Shown in pieces: positions 8,996-19,900 of a stretch of 64,000 nucleotides of DNA (position 1 is the first letter of the stretch; every line of letters starts with the position of its first letter). The notes beneath the pieces were generated by a model that worked only from the letters and a program-made list of their open reading frames with translations, ran no database searches and was not told the origin of the DNA. A program made the position numbers and the translations under genes. Origin of the DNA: Poa pratensis. Its lineage: Eukaryota > Streptophyta > Magnoliopsida > Poales > Poaceae. The stretch lies in assembly GCA_947311845.1 (NCBI GenBank), contig CAMZMU010000111.1:24589023-24653022 (forward strand), given 5' to 3'.

Positions 8996-10889
8996 ATGGA
9001 TGAGGGTAACTTCTTCTTTCTCTTGCCCTAGGTGTTCTTCACCTAGATTCTTAGAAGAAGTTATTTTTGCTGTTTTCTTCGAGGGTAGTGGTTCCTATTG
9101 ATGCTAAGTACACTAGGCTAGCACTCCTACTTGTCGATCTACTAATAGACCTTGGATTGGAATCGATTTGTTGCTGAAACTTTCAGATCGGATATTCCGA
9201 GTCAGTCTGAGCCGGATATTCCGACCCGTCGGATTATCCGGTTCCTGACTGACCCGGATATTCCGAGTTTACAGTACTGACTTTCAGCAATGTTTCGATT
9301 TGTCCAGGACTGAGTAGTTTCAACTTAGGGTTGCTCTTCTATTGTACCTTGTATCATTCCATGATCTGTGGCTTGTGTGTACTTATCCCTTCTATCCGTC
9401 TATTGCTCTATCTCACAGGTCGTTCGAGTCAGAGTCCTCCGAAGAAGCAAGCCAGAAAAGACAAACAGGCAGCCAAGAAGTCTGTGAAGCAAGTTGTCTC
9501 AAAGTCTAAGAGGAAGGGCAAGGAAACTCGCCCCGACTACTATGAATGGACAGTGTTGAATATGCCAAGATTCGTCAGTCCAACTGGTATACGAGTGTGC
9601 CCAGAGATGAAAAGATTGAAGACCCATTCTTTTGGTGCATGGAGCAGAGTTATATTTACCAGGACATCTATCTGCGTTACAACAAACCTATTCGTCCAAT
9701 GCAGCCCTACAGATTGTCAGATATCAAGGCCAAGGCCAGTTATGCTGATGCTGCATTTGTACTTGAAGAGATGGGCATGGTTTCTCTCATGGAGAAGCAG
9801 TGTGAGTACAATGTGCGACTGATTTTGCAGTTTTTCTCCACCTTGGTGATCGAAGGTGACCATATCAAAACCATGAAGTGGATGTCTGGTACCACTCAGT
9901 GTACATCTTCGTTTGATCGGTTTGCCACTATCCTTGGCTATACTTTCAGCAGCCATCCACCTGTTGGTCACCGCATGCATACAATTGACAAGCCAAACAA
10001 AAACCTCATGAAGGACTTGTATGGGGCTGGTGCAACTATTGGTGGAAAACATGGCCTCCTGCCTCTCTATGATAAGCTTGCGATCATCTTTCGCTCGATT
10101 ATTGCTCCTAGTGGTGGTAACAATGACAACATTGTCGGTCCCCTTGCCAACCTGCTTATCCTTGCTAAGAGGATTATTGAGAATCAAGACCCTAATGCTA
10201 ATTTCAAGGTGGATGTGATGCACTTCATCTATCGTGAGTTGTGGGACTCTATGGTGAGTGGAGTCACTATTCCGTATGCTCCGTACATCATGATGCTCAT
10301 CAAGGACACCTTGGAGGGCCACGACTTCACGCACTATACTATGCAGCCACATATCTACAAGAAGGTTTATCAGAAAAGGAAAGAGGTTGTTCCAACTACT
10401 TCCACTGCTGCTCCTGCCCGAGGTTCTTTTATGGGAGATGCTCGTCGTGGCGCCACCAGTTCTTTCATGGGTGATGCTCGTCGTGGCGCCACTGGTCATG
10501 CCCCGGTTCGTCCCCTTGCTCCGCCCAAGAAACTGAATTGGTTCCAACGGAACATCCTGTGTATGAACAATGACATCCGTAGGGAGCAGTATGAGAGTTA
10601 TCTAAGGCAGGAGGACATTCTCAAGCGCCTTCCTCGCCTTCCAGAGGATCCCCCTACCCGGCCTGCTCCTCTTTCTTATGCTCAGTGGAACGAAGACTGT
10701 CAGTTTCCCTGGACTCAGCTTGAGAGTTATATCATAGAGACAGCTTCTGCAGGACCTTCCCGACCATCCTACACTACTGCTCCAGAGTATGAGTATGCAG
10801 AGGAATCTGATGATGATGATGATACTGATGGTGAAGATGCTGATAATGATGATGAGGATGCTGACGATGAGGATGCTGACTCGGAGTGA
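8996..10889 (+). CDS. Extra gene of the copia element (two exons, one frame break)
   Basis: Exon 1 is short, from ATG 8996 to 9005, with a donor GTAAC at 9006. The acceptor is at 9418 after CTCACAG, and exon 2 starts at 9419. Joined this way, the start codon is in frame with a basic, lysine-rich N-terminus (K-K-Q-A-R-K-D-K and S-K-R-K-G-K-E) that could be a nuclear signal. Near 9543 the homologous protein moves one frame and stays open for 447 codons to TGA 10887-10889. The central region has G-T-T-Q-C-T-S-S-F-D-R-F-A-T-I-L-G-Y and L-L-P-L-Y-D-K-L. These match my memory of the plant transposon protein family seen in grass retroelements (Transposase_32-like). Two S-F-M-G-D-A-R-R-G-A-T repeats lie near 10426-10490, and the C-terminus is highly acidic (D/E run). 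The function is unknown; an RNA- or DNA-binding role is a guess. Confidence 0.65.
9189..9266 (+). repeat. Cluster of four CGGAWWWTCCG motifs in the putative intron
   Basis: CGGATATTCCG, CGGATATTCCG, CGGATTATCCG and CGGATATTCCG lie at about 9189, 9212, 9230 and 9255, inside the inferred intron 9006-9418. With the upstream cluster they bracket the GC-rich promoter and first exon. Confidence 0.85.
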
Positions 10890-11446
10890 TCTCCTTGGGA
10901 CGTAGCATCGCTCTTTTCCCTTTTTGGCGTTTCGATGCCAAAGGGGGAGAAGTAGTTCTAGTAGGATCTCCGTGGGATTTGCATGGGTTCGGGCACAAGC
11001 ATATGCGTTTATCATTCTTATTGCGCTTGTGTCCGTGTTTATCTCCTTGTCGAACTTTTTTTTTTTTGTGTGAGTGTTGAACTATGTGGATGTTATGTTT
11101 TATGTTCTATGTGTGAGACTATGTGTGAGACATATGGATTTCAAATTATGTATGGTTGAGACTACATTATTGTGCTATGATCTCTATGGACTATTTTTCA
11201 TCTATATGCACAAGGTATGATCTTCATCTCAAGTCTCAACCTAGTGTGTGTTATTGTCTCCTATTACACATGTTTGGTGATCTATACCATGTGATGGAAA
11301 TTGTTCCTTTCTATATGCGTGTATTTGCATTCCAAGGCAAACTAATTATATGCACACATCTAGGGGGAGTTATTTCCATACTTTGTTGAAAAACATGATT
11401 GAGTTGTGAAATTCTATTGCAAATCCTAGTGTTGTCATCTAACACC
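10890..11446. other. Copia 3' untranslated region
   Basis: This is the tail between the extra gene and the polypurine tract. It has two further polypurine-like motifs (near 10941 and 11362), a T-run at 11057-11066 and no coding signal. Confidence 0.6.
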
Positions 11447-11459
11447 AAAAAGGGGGAGA
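11447..11459 (+). promoter_or_regulatory. Polypurine tract
   Basis: AAAAAGGGGGAGA lies one base before the 3' LTR start at 11461. This is the position and composition of the plus-strand primer. Confidence 0.9.
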
Positions 11460-11460
11460 T

Positions 11461-12872
11461 TGAAAGGACATTTCTTAATCCCTTGTGTTTTGTGTGTTAG
11501 GCAACAACACTAGTGAGGATTTAATGTGTGAATCAAGTGATGCAGGTTTTACCATAATGAAAACACCTTTGCATCAAATCCAAAAAGGAAGTTGAAAAGA
11601 GCTTATTGCTGAAATATGTGCATCGGATTATCCGGTCCAGGTTTACCCGGATTATCCGATCATCAAGAATCAGTCGATTTCTGCTAAGGAATTGAGAAGA
11701 AACGGTACTGGAATTATTCGGATTATCCGGTCCAAGTTTACCCGGATTATCCGATCATCAAGAATCAGTCGATTTTTGCTAAGGAATTGAGAAGAAACGG
11801 TACTGGAATTATTCGGATTATCCGGTCCAAGTTTACCCGGATTATCCGATCATCAAGAATCAGTCGATTTCTGCTAAGGAATTGAGAAGAAGCAGTACTG
11901 GTATTATTCGGAATATCCGATACAGAATGATCCGGATTATCCGAATATGTCGGATTATCCGATGCACAGTTGAACCGGATTATCCGATTTGCAAATCTTC
12001 ACTGGAATTTGTCTAAGGACCTGAAGCAATCCAGTACTGGAGTTTCTCGGAATTTCCGGTTAGAGTTGGATCGGAATATCCGGTGACTCGGATTTTCCGA
12101 TACTCACTTATACCGGAATATCCGATTGAGCTGTCTGCAACGGCTACATTTCTGGGAGGGGTATAAAAACCCCTCCACCTACCTCCAGCAGTGTAGCTCG
12201 CCCAGAATTGAAACACACCATTGTTGCAAGCTCAAGAAACATAAGATCTCCCAATCCCTCCACCCAATCTTGTTGATCTTTGGAGGATTGAAGGAGAAGG
12301 CCCGGATCTACAACTTCACCAAGCGGTTCTTCATTTCCCCCTCATTCACTTGAGGGATTTGAGCCTAGGGTTTCCACTAGGAAAACCTAGGCATCTTGTT
12401 GTATTAACTTGCTTGCTACTTTTGTGTAGTGAAGCTGTGGTGCTTGGGAGCTCCCAATCCTTTTGTGGGTTGTGCTCCAAGCTTGTTGTAAGGGCTCCGG
12501 ATTCCGCCTTGAAGGACTCCGATAAAGAAAGGTGGACCGAGCTTTTGTGCGAGGTTCATCGGAGAATAGGGTGAGGCCATTTGTGGCGTCTTGAGTTTGA
12601 AACTCACACCCCTCCAACGAGACGTACTCCCCTAAAAAGGAGGAACTCGGGAATACATCCTTGTCTCCGCGTGCTTTCCGATCGGTTACTTCTTTCTTGT
12701 TATTTATTACTTGTATCGTATCTTGTTTAGACTTAACTTGTCATATAGGTAAATTCACCATAGTTGCATATCTAGAGAATTTACCTTTGTGTCAAGCCTT
12801 AATCGAAAAAGAATTAAAAATTGGAGTAGCACCTATTCACCCCCCCCTCTAGGTGGCCATACGATCCTTTCA
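11461..12872 (+). repeat. 3' LTR of the copia element
   Basis: It is nearly identical to 882-2290. Differences seen are a C/T at about 11776, one inserted base near 11955, a 2-bp length difference near 12690 and two substitutions close by. It contains the same three 95-bp units (11624-11908), TATA box (12162) and motif array. Confidence 0.95.
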
Positions 12873-13270
12873 TCGTCGATAACCAACTGTATGAAGTGTT
12901 GTGTAAGTTGCCCAACCTGGAGAGCATCTTCATGGAGGGGCATTGCTACACTGGGGAAGCACTGGTCGCACGCACTGACTACAAATTTCCTGTGCTCAGG
13001 GACCTCAAAGCCTTTCCTGGTTGCGAATTTCCAGGAGTTTACAAATTTGAGGAAGGATCCATGACGATGGTTGAGACGCTTTCAGTCAGTTTTCATAAAG
13101 GTTTTGACAGGAAGATTTATGGTGTGGAACACTTGCCGAACCTTAAAGAGGTGCAGCTCTATGGTGAGAAAGATAGCTCTGCACTGCGCACTGCTCTAGA
13201 GGAATTCAGCAAGGCGAGTAAGAGCCGCGAGAAGTCCAAACAGTTCAAAGTTGCAGTGAAATACGACTGA
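12873..13270 (+). pseudogene. NLR leucine-rich-repeat C-terminus, right piece
   Basis: NLR proteins are intracellular immune receptors. This is the last 130 or so residues of one. It contains L-C-K-L-P-N-L-E-S-I, F-P-V-L-R-D-L-K and L-P-N-L-K-E-V-Q-L-Y-G-E-K-D repeats, then a short charged tail ending K-V-A-V-K-Y-D before TGA 13268-13270. The frame is open throughout, and removing the copia and one TCGTC copy joins it in frame to the LRR piece at 837-881. No start or NB-ARC domain is in the window. The intact frame argues that the gene was coding until recently. Confidence 0.85.
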
Positions 13271-13382
13271 TTACTTTGCTTGCTGCAAGTTCGATCGTCT
13301 TGTTGGTGTGGGAACCGCTGTTCCTCCTGTGAAGTTGTTGTGTAGCACCATCATTAAGTCTTGTGCCTAATTATCAAGTTTC

Positions 13383-13500
13383 TACTCGCTAAGTTCCTAA
13401 TTATAAGATGTTTTACAGTGAATATTACACTAAAACACGCCTCGATGCATACGAATATGAGAAAAGCTAAAACATGTTATATTTTACAACAGAGGGAGTA
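13383..13500. mobile_element. Stowaway-type MITE
   Basis: It begins TACTCGCTAAGTTCC, a decayed version of the usual TACTCCCTCCGTTCC, and continues CTAATTATAAGATG. It ends ACAGAGGGAGTA. The ends are inverted and flanked by TA. It lies about 110 bp after the NLR stop; the intervening DNA is 3' flank with nothing else recognisable. Confidence 0.75.
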
Positions 13501-13630
13501 GCATTGTTGTTCAAAACATGTTGCCTTAGCTCGTGCGTTTGGTTGCTGACCAAATCCGGGATGGTTCACACCAGGCATATGTTTGGTCACAAATCATGTG
13601 GGTCAAAACATGTTTGCCTTATTTGCCTTA

Positions 13631-14876
13631 GGGCGTGTTTAGTTTCCTGCATGGATTTTGATCAACTTGTACTCTTGGCCCAGCAGGCCTTGGCCCGGAA
13701 AAACGAGGTCTGGGCCACGTTATGCAGGCCATTTGGTTGCCCACAAAGAGGCGGCCAGGCCCGTTCCGAGTGATGTAACTTTTTTTCCCCGGTGTTTTGT
13801 TTACATATGTGTTTTGTGTACTCTAACCTCCTAGCTAGATGGTGATCTTACCTCTCGTCACTGGAGATGAACTATGTACCATCACCATGAAAAGCGGCGA
13901 GCAAGGCAACGGCACGGCGGCGGTCCGAGCTTAGGTCGGTGCAAGAGTTTCGCCGGAGGTTGCGGTGCATATTAAAAACACACCTACGGCGGCGAACAGA
14001 GGTGACGAGGTTGAAGAACACGATTTACACAGTCTAAACACGTATAAAGTTCAGTACAAGATTTACTCGTATATTTCTGTCGAAATGGAAAAGTTACAAT
14101 ACAAAAGTTGTGGGAAACGTCGAGATGAAACTGCTCGTGAAAGGATTTGTCAAAACATCAACTGAGTGTGACGAATTTGACAAAATTCGTCTAAAGAAGT
14201 TCTGATCATCAGTTCGAAATTGGCAAATTATGGTTGATGAAACTTGAAACCGAGAATGGAACATAATCATCGATGCACACATATTTCGTGTAGGCAATTT
14301 TGTAAATCGAAGTGTGTTTATCTAGATTCGAGAGCAGTTGAAAACCAAAGGGAAAAGGAATATATTGAAGCTTCCCGTGCCGTGCTGTTCTGGTAGCGAT
14401 GGGCACGAGCGGCTTCCATGGAGAGAGCAGCGAGTGCTCGCCTGTGCTGTCCGCGTGGGCTGGAGACTGGAGTCACGCCGGAGTTGGGAGGAGCGGCGCC
14501 AGAAGCAGGAGGAGCTCACGAAGCCTCCAGATCGGTCGCCTCCAGATCGGTGGCATCTCGATCTGTCCTCCAGATCGGTTGTCTCCAGATCTGCGTACGC
14601 CGGAGCTCCGTCTCCGACGAACCGCCACGGGATCTCGTCGGAGCCCTGTATCCGCCGTCGTGAGCTCGCCGGAGAGTGGCGGCAATGGTTTTTCTCGTGG
14701 TCGTCATCGCTCTAGGCACCATGGAGAAGAGTAAGGGAGGTGAGGGAACAAAAGTCTCGTACCATGCAGCCAAGTCTCCGTAAGTCTCCTTGCTGAACAG
14801 TGTCAACAGCCCACCAAACACGTGTTTTTCACCCAGCGGGCCTGGTCGAGGCTCACGCAGGAAACCAAACACGTCC
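13631..14876. mobile_element. PIF/Harbinger-type non-autonomous element
   Basis: The ends are GGGCGTGTTTAGTTTCCTGC at the left and GCAGGAAACCAAACACGTCC at the right, an inverted repeat with a few mismatches. TTA flanks both sides (13628-13630 and 14877-14879), the target choice of this superfamily. The interior holds a GC-rich segment (about 14390-14720) with repeats of CCAGATCGGT. It is open in several frames on both strands, and I could not match it to a family. No transposase is present. Confidence 0.8.
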
Positions 14877-14954
14877 TTAGAGATTCTCTAGAGGAACCGT
14901 GGTAGTTTGCAGCATAGAAGGTGAGGGCATAGTGAAATTCAGTGCCAACATACT

Positions 14955-15407
14955 ATAGCTGGCCAAACGGGCCGGGCCAAATGGGCCGGCTCGAAGCACG
15001 CCTTTTTGGCCCGACACGAGAACGACACGACACGATCTAAATGGGCCGTGGCACGGCACGAGCTCGTTAGTGCCTGGGCCGCTCTTCGATTTGAAGCACG
15101 CGGGCCGGCACGGCAAGGCACGATTAGCTATTATATATATTTTTTAGATTTTATAGCTATTTTTACCTTTTTTTATTTATTTTATAGCTATTTTACTTAT
15201 TTTTTTTGAATTTTATAGCTATTTTTCATGGGCCGAACTGCCGTGCCAGGCTATCGTGCCGCTCGCGTGCCGGCGTGCCCGTGTCTGACCTCGCGCTCAG
15301 ACCCGTGTGCCGGCCCGGCACGACACGATTGCATTCGTGCCTTATATGGGCCGTGCCCTATATGGGCCGTGTCGTGCCGTGCCAGGCGGCCCGGTTGGCC
15401 AGCTATG
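14955..15407. mobile_element. Foldback MITE with GGCC-rich arms
   Basis: The left arm starts ATAGCTGGCCAAACGGGCC and the right arm ends GGCCCGGTTGGCCAGCTATG. Long arms rich in GGGCCG and GGCACG face each other around an AT-rich centre (about 15125-15225) with repeats of TTTTATAGCTATTTT. The flanks are CAACATACT (14946-14954) and CAGCATACT (15408-15416), an 8-of-9 match, which suits a hAT or Mutator relative. Confidence 0.7.
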
Positions 15408-15416
15408 CAGCATACT

Positions 15417-16097
15417 CTAGGTAGTCCTACTGCTTACATTGTAGCACGTATCATACAAGGTCCTACTCCTACTATCGCACTAGTATAGTAGTATAGGTAC
15501 TATAGCACAAAATGTAGCTGGTCCAACTACGATAAGAGTGGGGATTTATGACTGCCGAGATCCAATGATCATTATTTTTTTTTGAAAAATCATATTTACG
15601 AGATTCATTTTTTTTTGGAAAAATATGATGTCAAACAATGGTGTATCCACAAACGTGTAAAAAAATCAATTTCAAATACTTTATATTCTAAGTTACACAA
15701 AATGAGAATATGTGTATGCATGAAACGGTGAGAAGGGCTGATTTTTTCAAGATTTGTTTGAAACCTGCAAATATAATTTTGTAATATTTTAAAATGAGGG
15801 AGCAGACATGCTACGATGCAGTAAAGGACTGTTTAATATTTCAAAATAAAGGGAGCACACATGCTACGATGCAATATAGGACGGAAACGTATGTTGGACT
15901 CCCGAGCACCGATCGACGAATGTTGTGTTCTTCCTTATTAGGGGTGGCATGTTCGTGAACAAAATTGCCCGTACGTGCTGGAAATCATCCTTTTTTCACC
16001 ATACCCAGCGGGCTAAGATCTAGTAGGAGCAGCTCGACGGTCTCCTCTCACGCACCAACCAGACAGACTACACTAACTACTGGAACATTACTTTCTA
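15417..16097. other. Intergenic DNA without recognisable features
   Basis: AT-rich sequence with short poly-T runs. A phrase near 15785-15820 (AGGGAGCAGACATGCTACGATGCA) recurs in changed form near 15848-15875. I see no gene or clean element. Confidence 0.5.
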
Positions 16098-16508
16098 GAA
16101 AGTATCCGGTAGAAACCGAATTTCAGTGTAAACCAGTGAAAATCACGAAAAATCATTTTTTAAAGTTCTAAAAAACTCCACAAAAGTGCATTATATTGAG
16201 AAGGTACAGTTTTACAGACATACAAATTTGCTAGTTGAAACTCAAATATGTTTAGTAGCTACGGACATGAAAATTCATCAATAAATAGTAGTTCAGGAAT
16301 AAATAGTAACATTTGCCACTATGCATCGGTGATTTTGTCATTTTCATACTAGTTCCTAAATATTTGTGAGGTTCAACTTGTAAATTTGTATGTCTATAGA
16401 ATCCACCTTCTCAACCTAATGTATTTTTGTTGAGAATATTTCAAAACTTTTAAACATATTTTTCTTCATGATTTTCACCGATTTCCACTCGATATCTCTC
16501 GTACTCCC
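16098..16508. mobile_element. Foldback MITE-like element upstream of the UBP23-like gene
   Basis: GTGAAAATCACGAAAAAT near 16136 faces CATGATTTTCAC near 16467. GAGAAGGTACAGTTTTACAGACATACAAATTT (positions 16198-16229) faces a near-perfect inverted copy near 16378-16413. The arms enclose a short centre. The outer ends are not clean and I could not confirm a target duplication. It lies about 440 bp before the gene's start codon. Confidence 0.6.
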
Positions 16509-16944
16509 TACTTGCTTAACGAACGGACACGTACCCGAGCCCAGCATCCTTCGCCAGCTCGATCGGTCCGACAACAGCTCGGCGTCGTCGCTTTCCCACG
16601 CTGGCGCGCCATTCACGGCCGGCAAAGCGACAACTGAGCACAGCGGCGCGTGCCGTCTCTTCCCCGCACATCCCGCCGGCGCCGCCGCCGAACTTCGGAA
16701 ACCATAGAGAAATCGAAGCTTCGGCAGCAGGCCCGCCGCCTAATCCCGGCCGTCCATCCGTCAAGCCCACATCGGTTCCAAACTTCCAATAAACCCCACC
16801 ACCGGTCGTCTCCGTGGACCCGCTCCAAACGCGATCGAAACCGCATCGCGTTTTAAACCCCGCAAAATTAACTCCACGAAAAGAGGTTAGGCGAGCCCCC
16901 GATCCACTAGCTGGCGGCCACCTGGTGCGGCGCGGAACCCTAGG
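16509..16944 (+). promoter_or_regulatory. Promoter and 5' leader region of the UBP23-like gene
   Basis: GC content rises steadily toward the ATG at 16945. GCCGCCGCCG runs and C-rich tracts are typical of grass leaders. No clear TATA box is visible. Open frames on both strands here are compositional. Confidence 0.5.
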
Positions 16945-19900
16945 ATGGGCGAGGCGGCGGCGGCCGGGAGGATGGAGGTGGGGATGCACCGGAGGGTCGA
17001 GTTCCACGCCGCCACCACGAGGCAGCCGCACGCGGCGGCGGGAGGGGCGGGCGGGTTTCGGGTGGAGACACTGTGCCAGCAGGGGGCTGATAGGCGATTG
17101 GCGGCGGCGCGGATTGAGGGGCGGGAGAAGGGGGAGGCCAGCGGGAGTGGGAGCGGAGGCGGGTTCGATCGGGAGCTCGCCGCCGCTAGGGTCTACCTGC
17201 GGAGAATCGTGAGTGTGTCCACACCCGCAGACCATTTTTTGGGATTTTTTTTTTTTTTTTTTTTGCTACTAGCGGGATTTCGCAATTCGGCTCGGTTCGC
17301 CACTGGAGCTGCGGTCTGCTGGGTTTTGTCCATGAATCCAACTCCGCAATTCAGCAGTTCTGCTGTGTTTTATTTTATTTTGATTCAGGTTTGGTTTGTT
17401 TATTTTTGGTTCGGAAATGATGATCCATTTTTGGAGATGGTTCTGCCGAGAAACTTTTGAATCAACTCTGCTTTCCTTCGAAATTTGGCCCTCTCTTATC
17501 ATCAGCATTTGATTTTACCTGTGGAATTTCAATTTCGGCGACGCGCCTGAAACATACGAGGCTAATAAGTGAAGTGAATTTACTGAGATTGAGGTGCCCT
17601 CTGGTGTGTGTGCAACGCAGGGGGCTGGCCTGCGAAATCTCGGCAACACGTGCTACCTCAACTCGGTGCTGCAGTGCCTCACCTATACCGAGCCCTTCGT
17701 GGCATACCTGCAGAGCGGCAAGCACAAGTCATCATCATGTAAGTTCGACGCAACTCGGCTTATCAATTCCCCGCATGGCATGGCATGGTATGATGATGCA
17801 GCCTGTGGAAGTGCCAATCAAGTCTGTCAAACAGCCTTTGTTGCTGTCTTGGGGGCATGATGCATTTTCCAGTAAAATGGCTTGTCTGCAACATAATGGG
17901 TGTGGTGGTAAACCACTGCCTGTTGGTATGTTGCAGTTGCATGAAAATTATTGCTATTGGGAGAGTGCTTCACTCCACAATTCTATTTCATGCGGGATGG
18001 AAAAAAAATGCAAGTTTAACCTCTTTGGCAGAAATTTCCAATTCCATTTTAGCTCCTGGATGACTGCGGTATATACCGTCACCAGTTCCATAGTAGCAGA
18101 ACATCGGTTCTCATTTATCAAAAAAGTGTAGAACAAATTTCTCTTTCATTGGCAACTGCTGCTTTAATTATTAGCACGCCGATACTAATTCAGTTGTTTT
18201 TTGTTAAGGCCGGACAGCCGGATTCTGTGCACTGTGTGCTCTCCAGAACCATGTTAGATGTGCTCTACAGTCCACTGGGAAAATAGTGACACCGGTGCAG
18301 TTTGTGAAGAACTTAAGATGTATCCTTTCATCTTCCATAGCTTAATTGGCCAGTTTATTTTCTTTTGAATTTGAAACACCCCATGTATCTACGTTTTCTG
18401 GAATCATCATTGAATTGTGCTATCTTTAACTGCAAGACAGGCATCTCTCGTAGTTTTCGTAACTCTAGGCAGGAAGATGCGCATGAGCTAATGGTTAACT
18501 TGCTTGAGTCCATGCACAAGTGCTGTTTACCTTCTGGCATACCTAGTCAGTCTCCAAGTGCTTATGAGAAGAGTCTAGTTCACAGAATATTTGGTGGCCG
18601 CTTAAGAAGTCAGGTATATTTTTGTTAATTGTTGAATTGCCATGGTACGCGTTATATCAAATGAAAGTATACTCCTGATTTAATCACTCTGTGGCTATAT
18701 ATATGGGGCATTCCAGGTGAGATGCGAGAGTTGTTCGCACTGTTCCAGCAAATTTGATCCTTTCCTGGATCTCAGTCTTGAAATTGCTAATGCTGGTACA
18801 TTGATGAAAGCGCTTCAAAATTTTACTAAAGAAGAGGTACTAGATGGTGGGGAAAAGCAGTACAACTGCCAGAGCTGCAAGACAAAGGTTGTAGCCAAGA
18901 AAAGGTTTACAATTGATAAGGCTCCTGATGTGTTGACAATTCATCTGAAGCGTTTTAGCCCTTTCAACCCTCGTCAAAAGATTGACAAAAAAGTGGATTT
19001 TCAGCCAACTTTGAACTTGAAGCCATTTGTAAGCAATTCAGAAGTGAGTACTAGTTGATGAAAGTATTGGTCTTTCAATCATACATTTGAATTTCTATTT
19101 AAGCAAACTTCTCCTTACAACTTACATTTGTTCTGTTTATATAAATGAAGGGCATGGATTTTCGGTACAGTCTTTATGGTGTGTTGGTTCATGCTGGCTG
19201 GAATACACAGTCAGGTCACTACTATTGCTTTGTTCGGACTTCTAGTGGGATGTGGCACAACTTGATGATAACCAGGTACAGTTTTGGTCTTGCTAATGAA
19301 TTTGCACTCATATGAACTTCTGATATTTGCTGCAAGCTTTTCTAGTCTTCCTTTGTTTCCTGAATTTACCGGTATCTTGTACTGTCTTTATTCTTCCATT
19401 ATTCATTATTTGTGGATACTTCCAGGTTCGCCAAGTTCGCGAGGCAGATGTATTGAGGCAGAAAGCATATATGTTATTCTATGTGCGTGATAGAGTGAGG
19501 AGCACATTGATGTTTAAACATGGCGCTTCTAATTTCTTAGAAAAGAGCACTATTCCTGAGAAGATTACATCTATGAATGATACAATTCGAAATAGTTTAA
19601 TGGAATCAACATTGAATGTCTCCTCATTTGTCAGTGGAGATGTGAAGTTGCAGAAACAGAACTCAGATAATGGTCATCCTACCATTTTTGGCAACAGTTC
19701 AGGAGGACAGTGCTCAAAAAATCCTAGCAGCACTGAAGTTATGGAAGCTGCAGCTGTGCAAAACAATGATGATTTCAGCACAGAAAACTCTTCAACCAGA
19801 CGCTGTCTACCTTGACCAGAAACACAAATGAGACAACTTCAGATAGTCAAAGGGAGATAATATCTCCACGACATCTATTTGGCCAATCAATTCATGATAT

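Larger units (their letters stand above)
882..12872 (+). mobile_element. Complete Ty1-copia LTR retrotransposon with an extra 3' gene
   Basis: The element is bounded by two LTRs of 1409 and 1412 bp, a TCGTC target duplication, a tRNA-iMet-type primer-binding site after the 5' LTR and a polypurine tract before the 3' LTR. The pol order is protease, integrase, reverse transcriptase, RNase H, which is the copia order. The LTRs differ by only about 3 substitutions and 2 short indels, so insertion was recent, probably around 0.1 million years ago at commonly used grass rates. A long gag with a CCHC knuckle, several polypurine-like tracts and an extra gene after pol resemble the Sirevirus group; that assignment is tentative. 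Gag and pol carry frame breaks, so this copy probably depends on others or is misread by single bases. It lies in the LRR exon of an NLR gene, in the same orientation. Confidence 0.95.

Noticed and set aside
16516..17235. Open frame of 239 codons antisense to UBP23 exon 1 and its promoter
   Set aside because: Antisense of a GC-rich leader and first exon; proline/arginine-rich composition without a recognisable domain.
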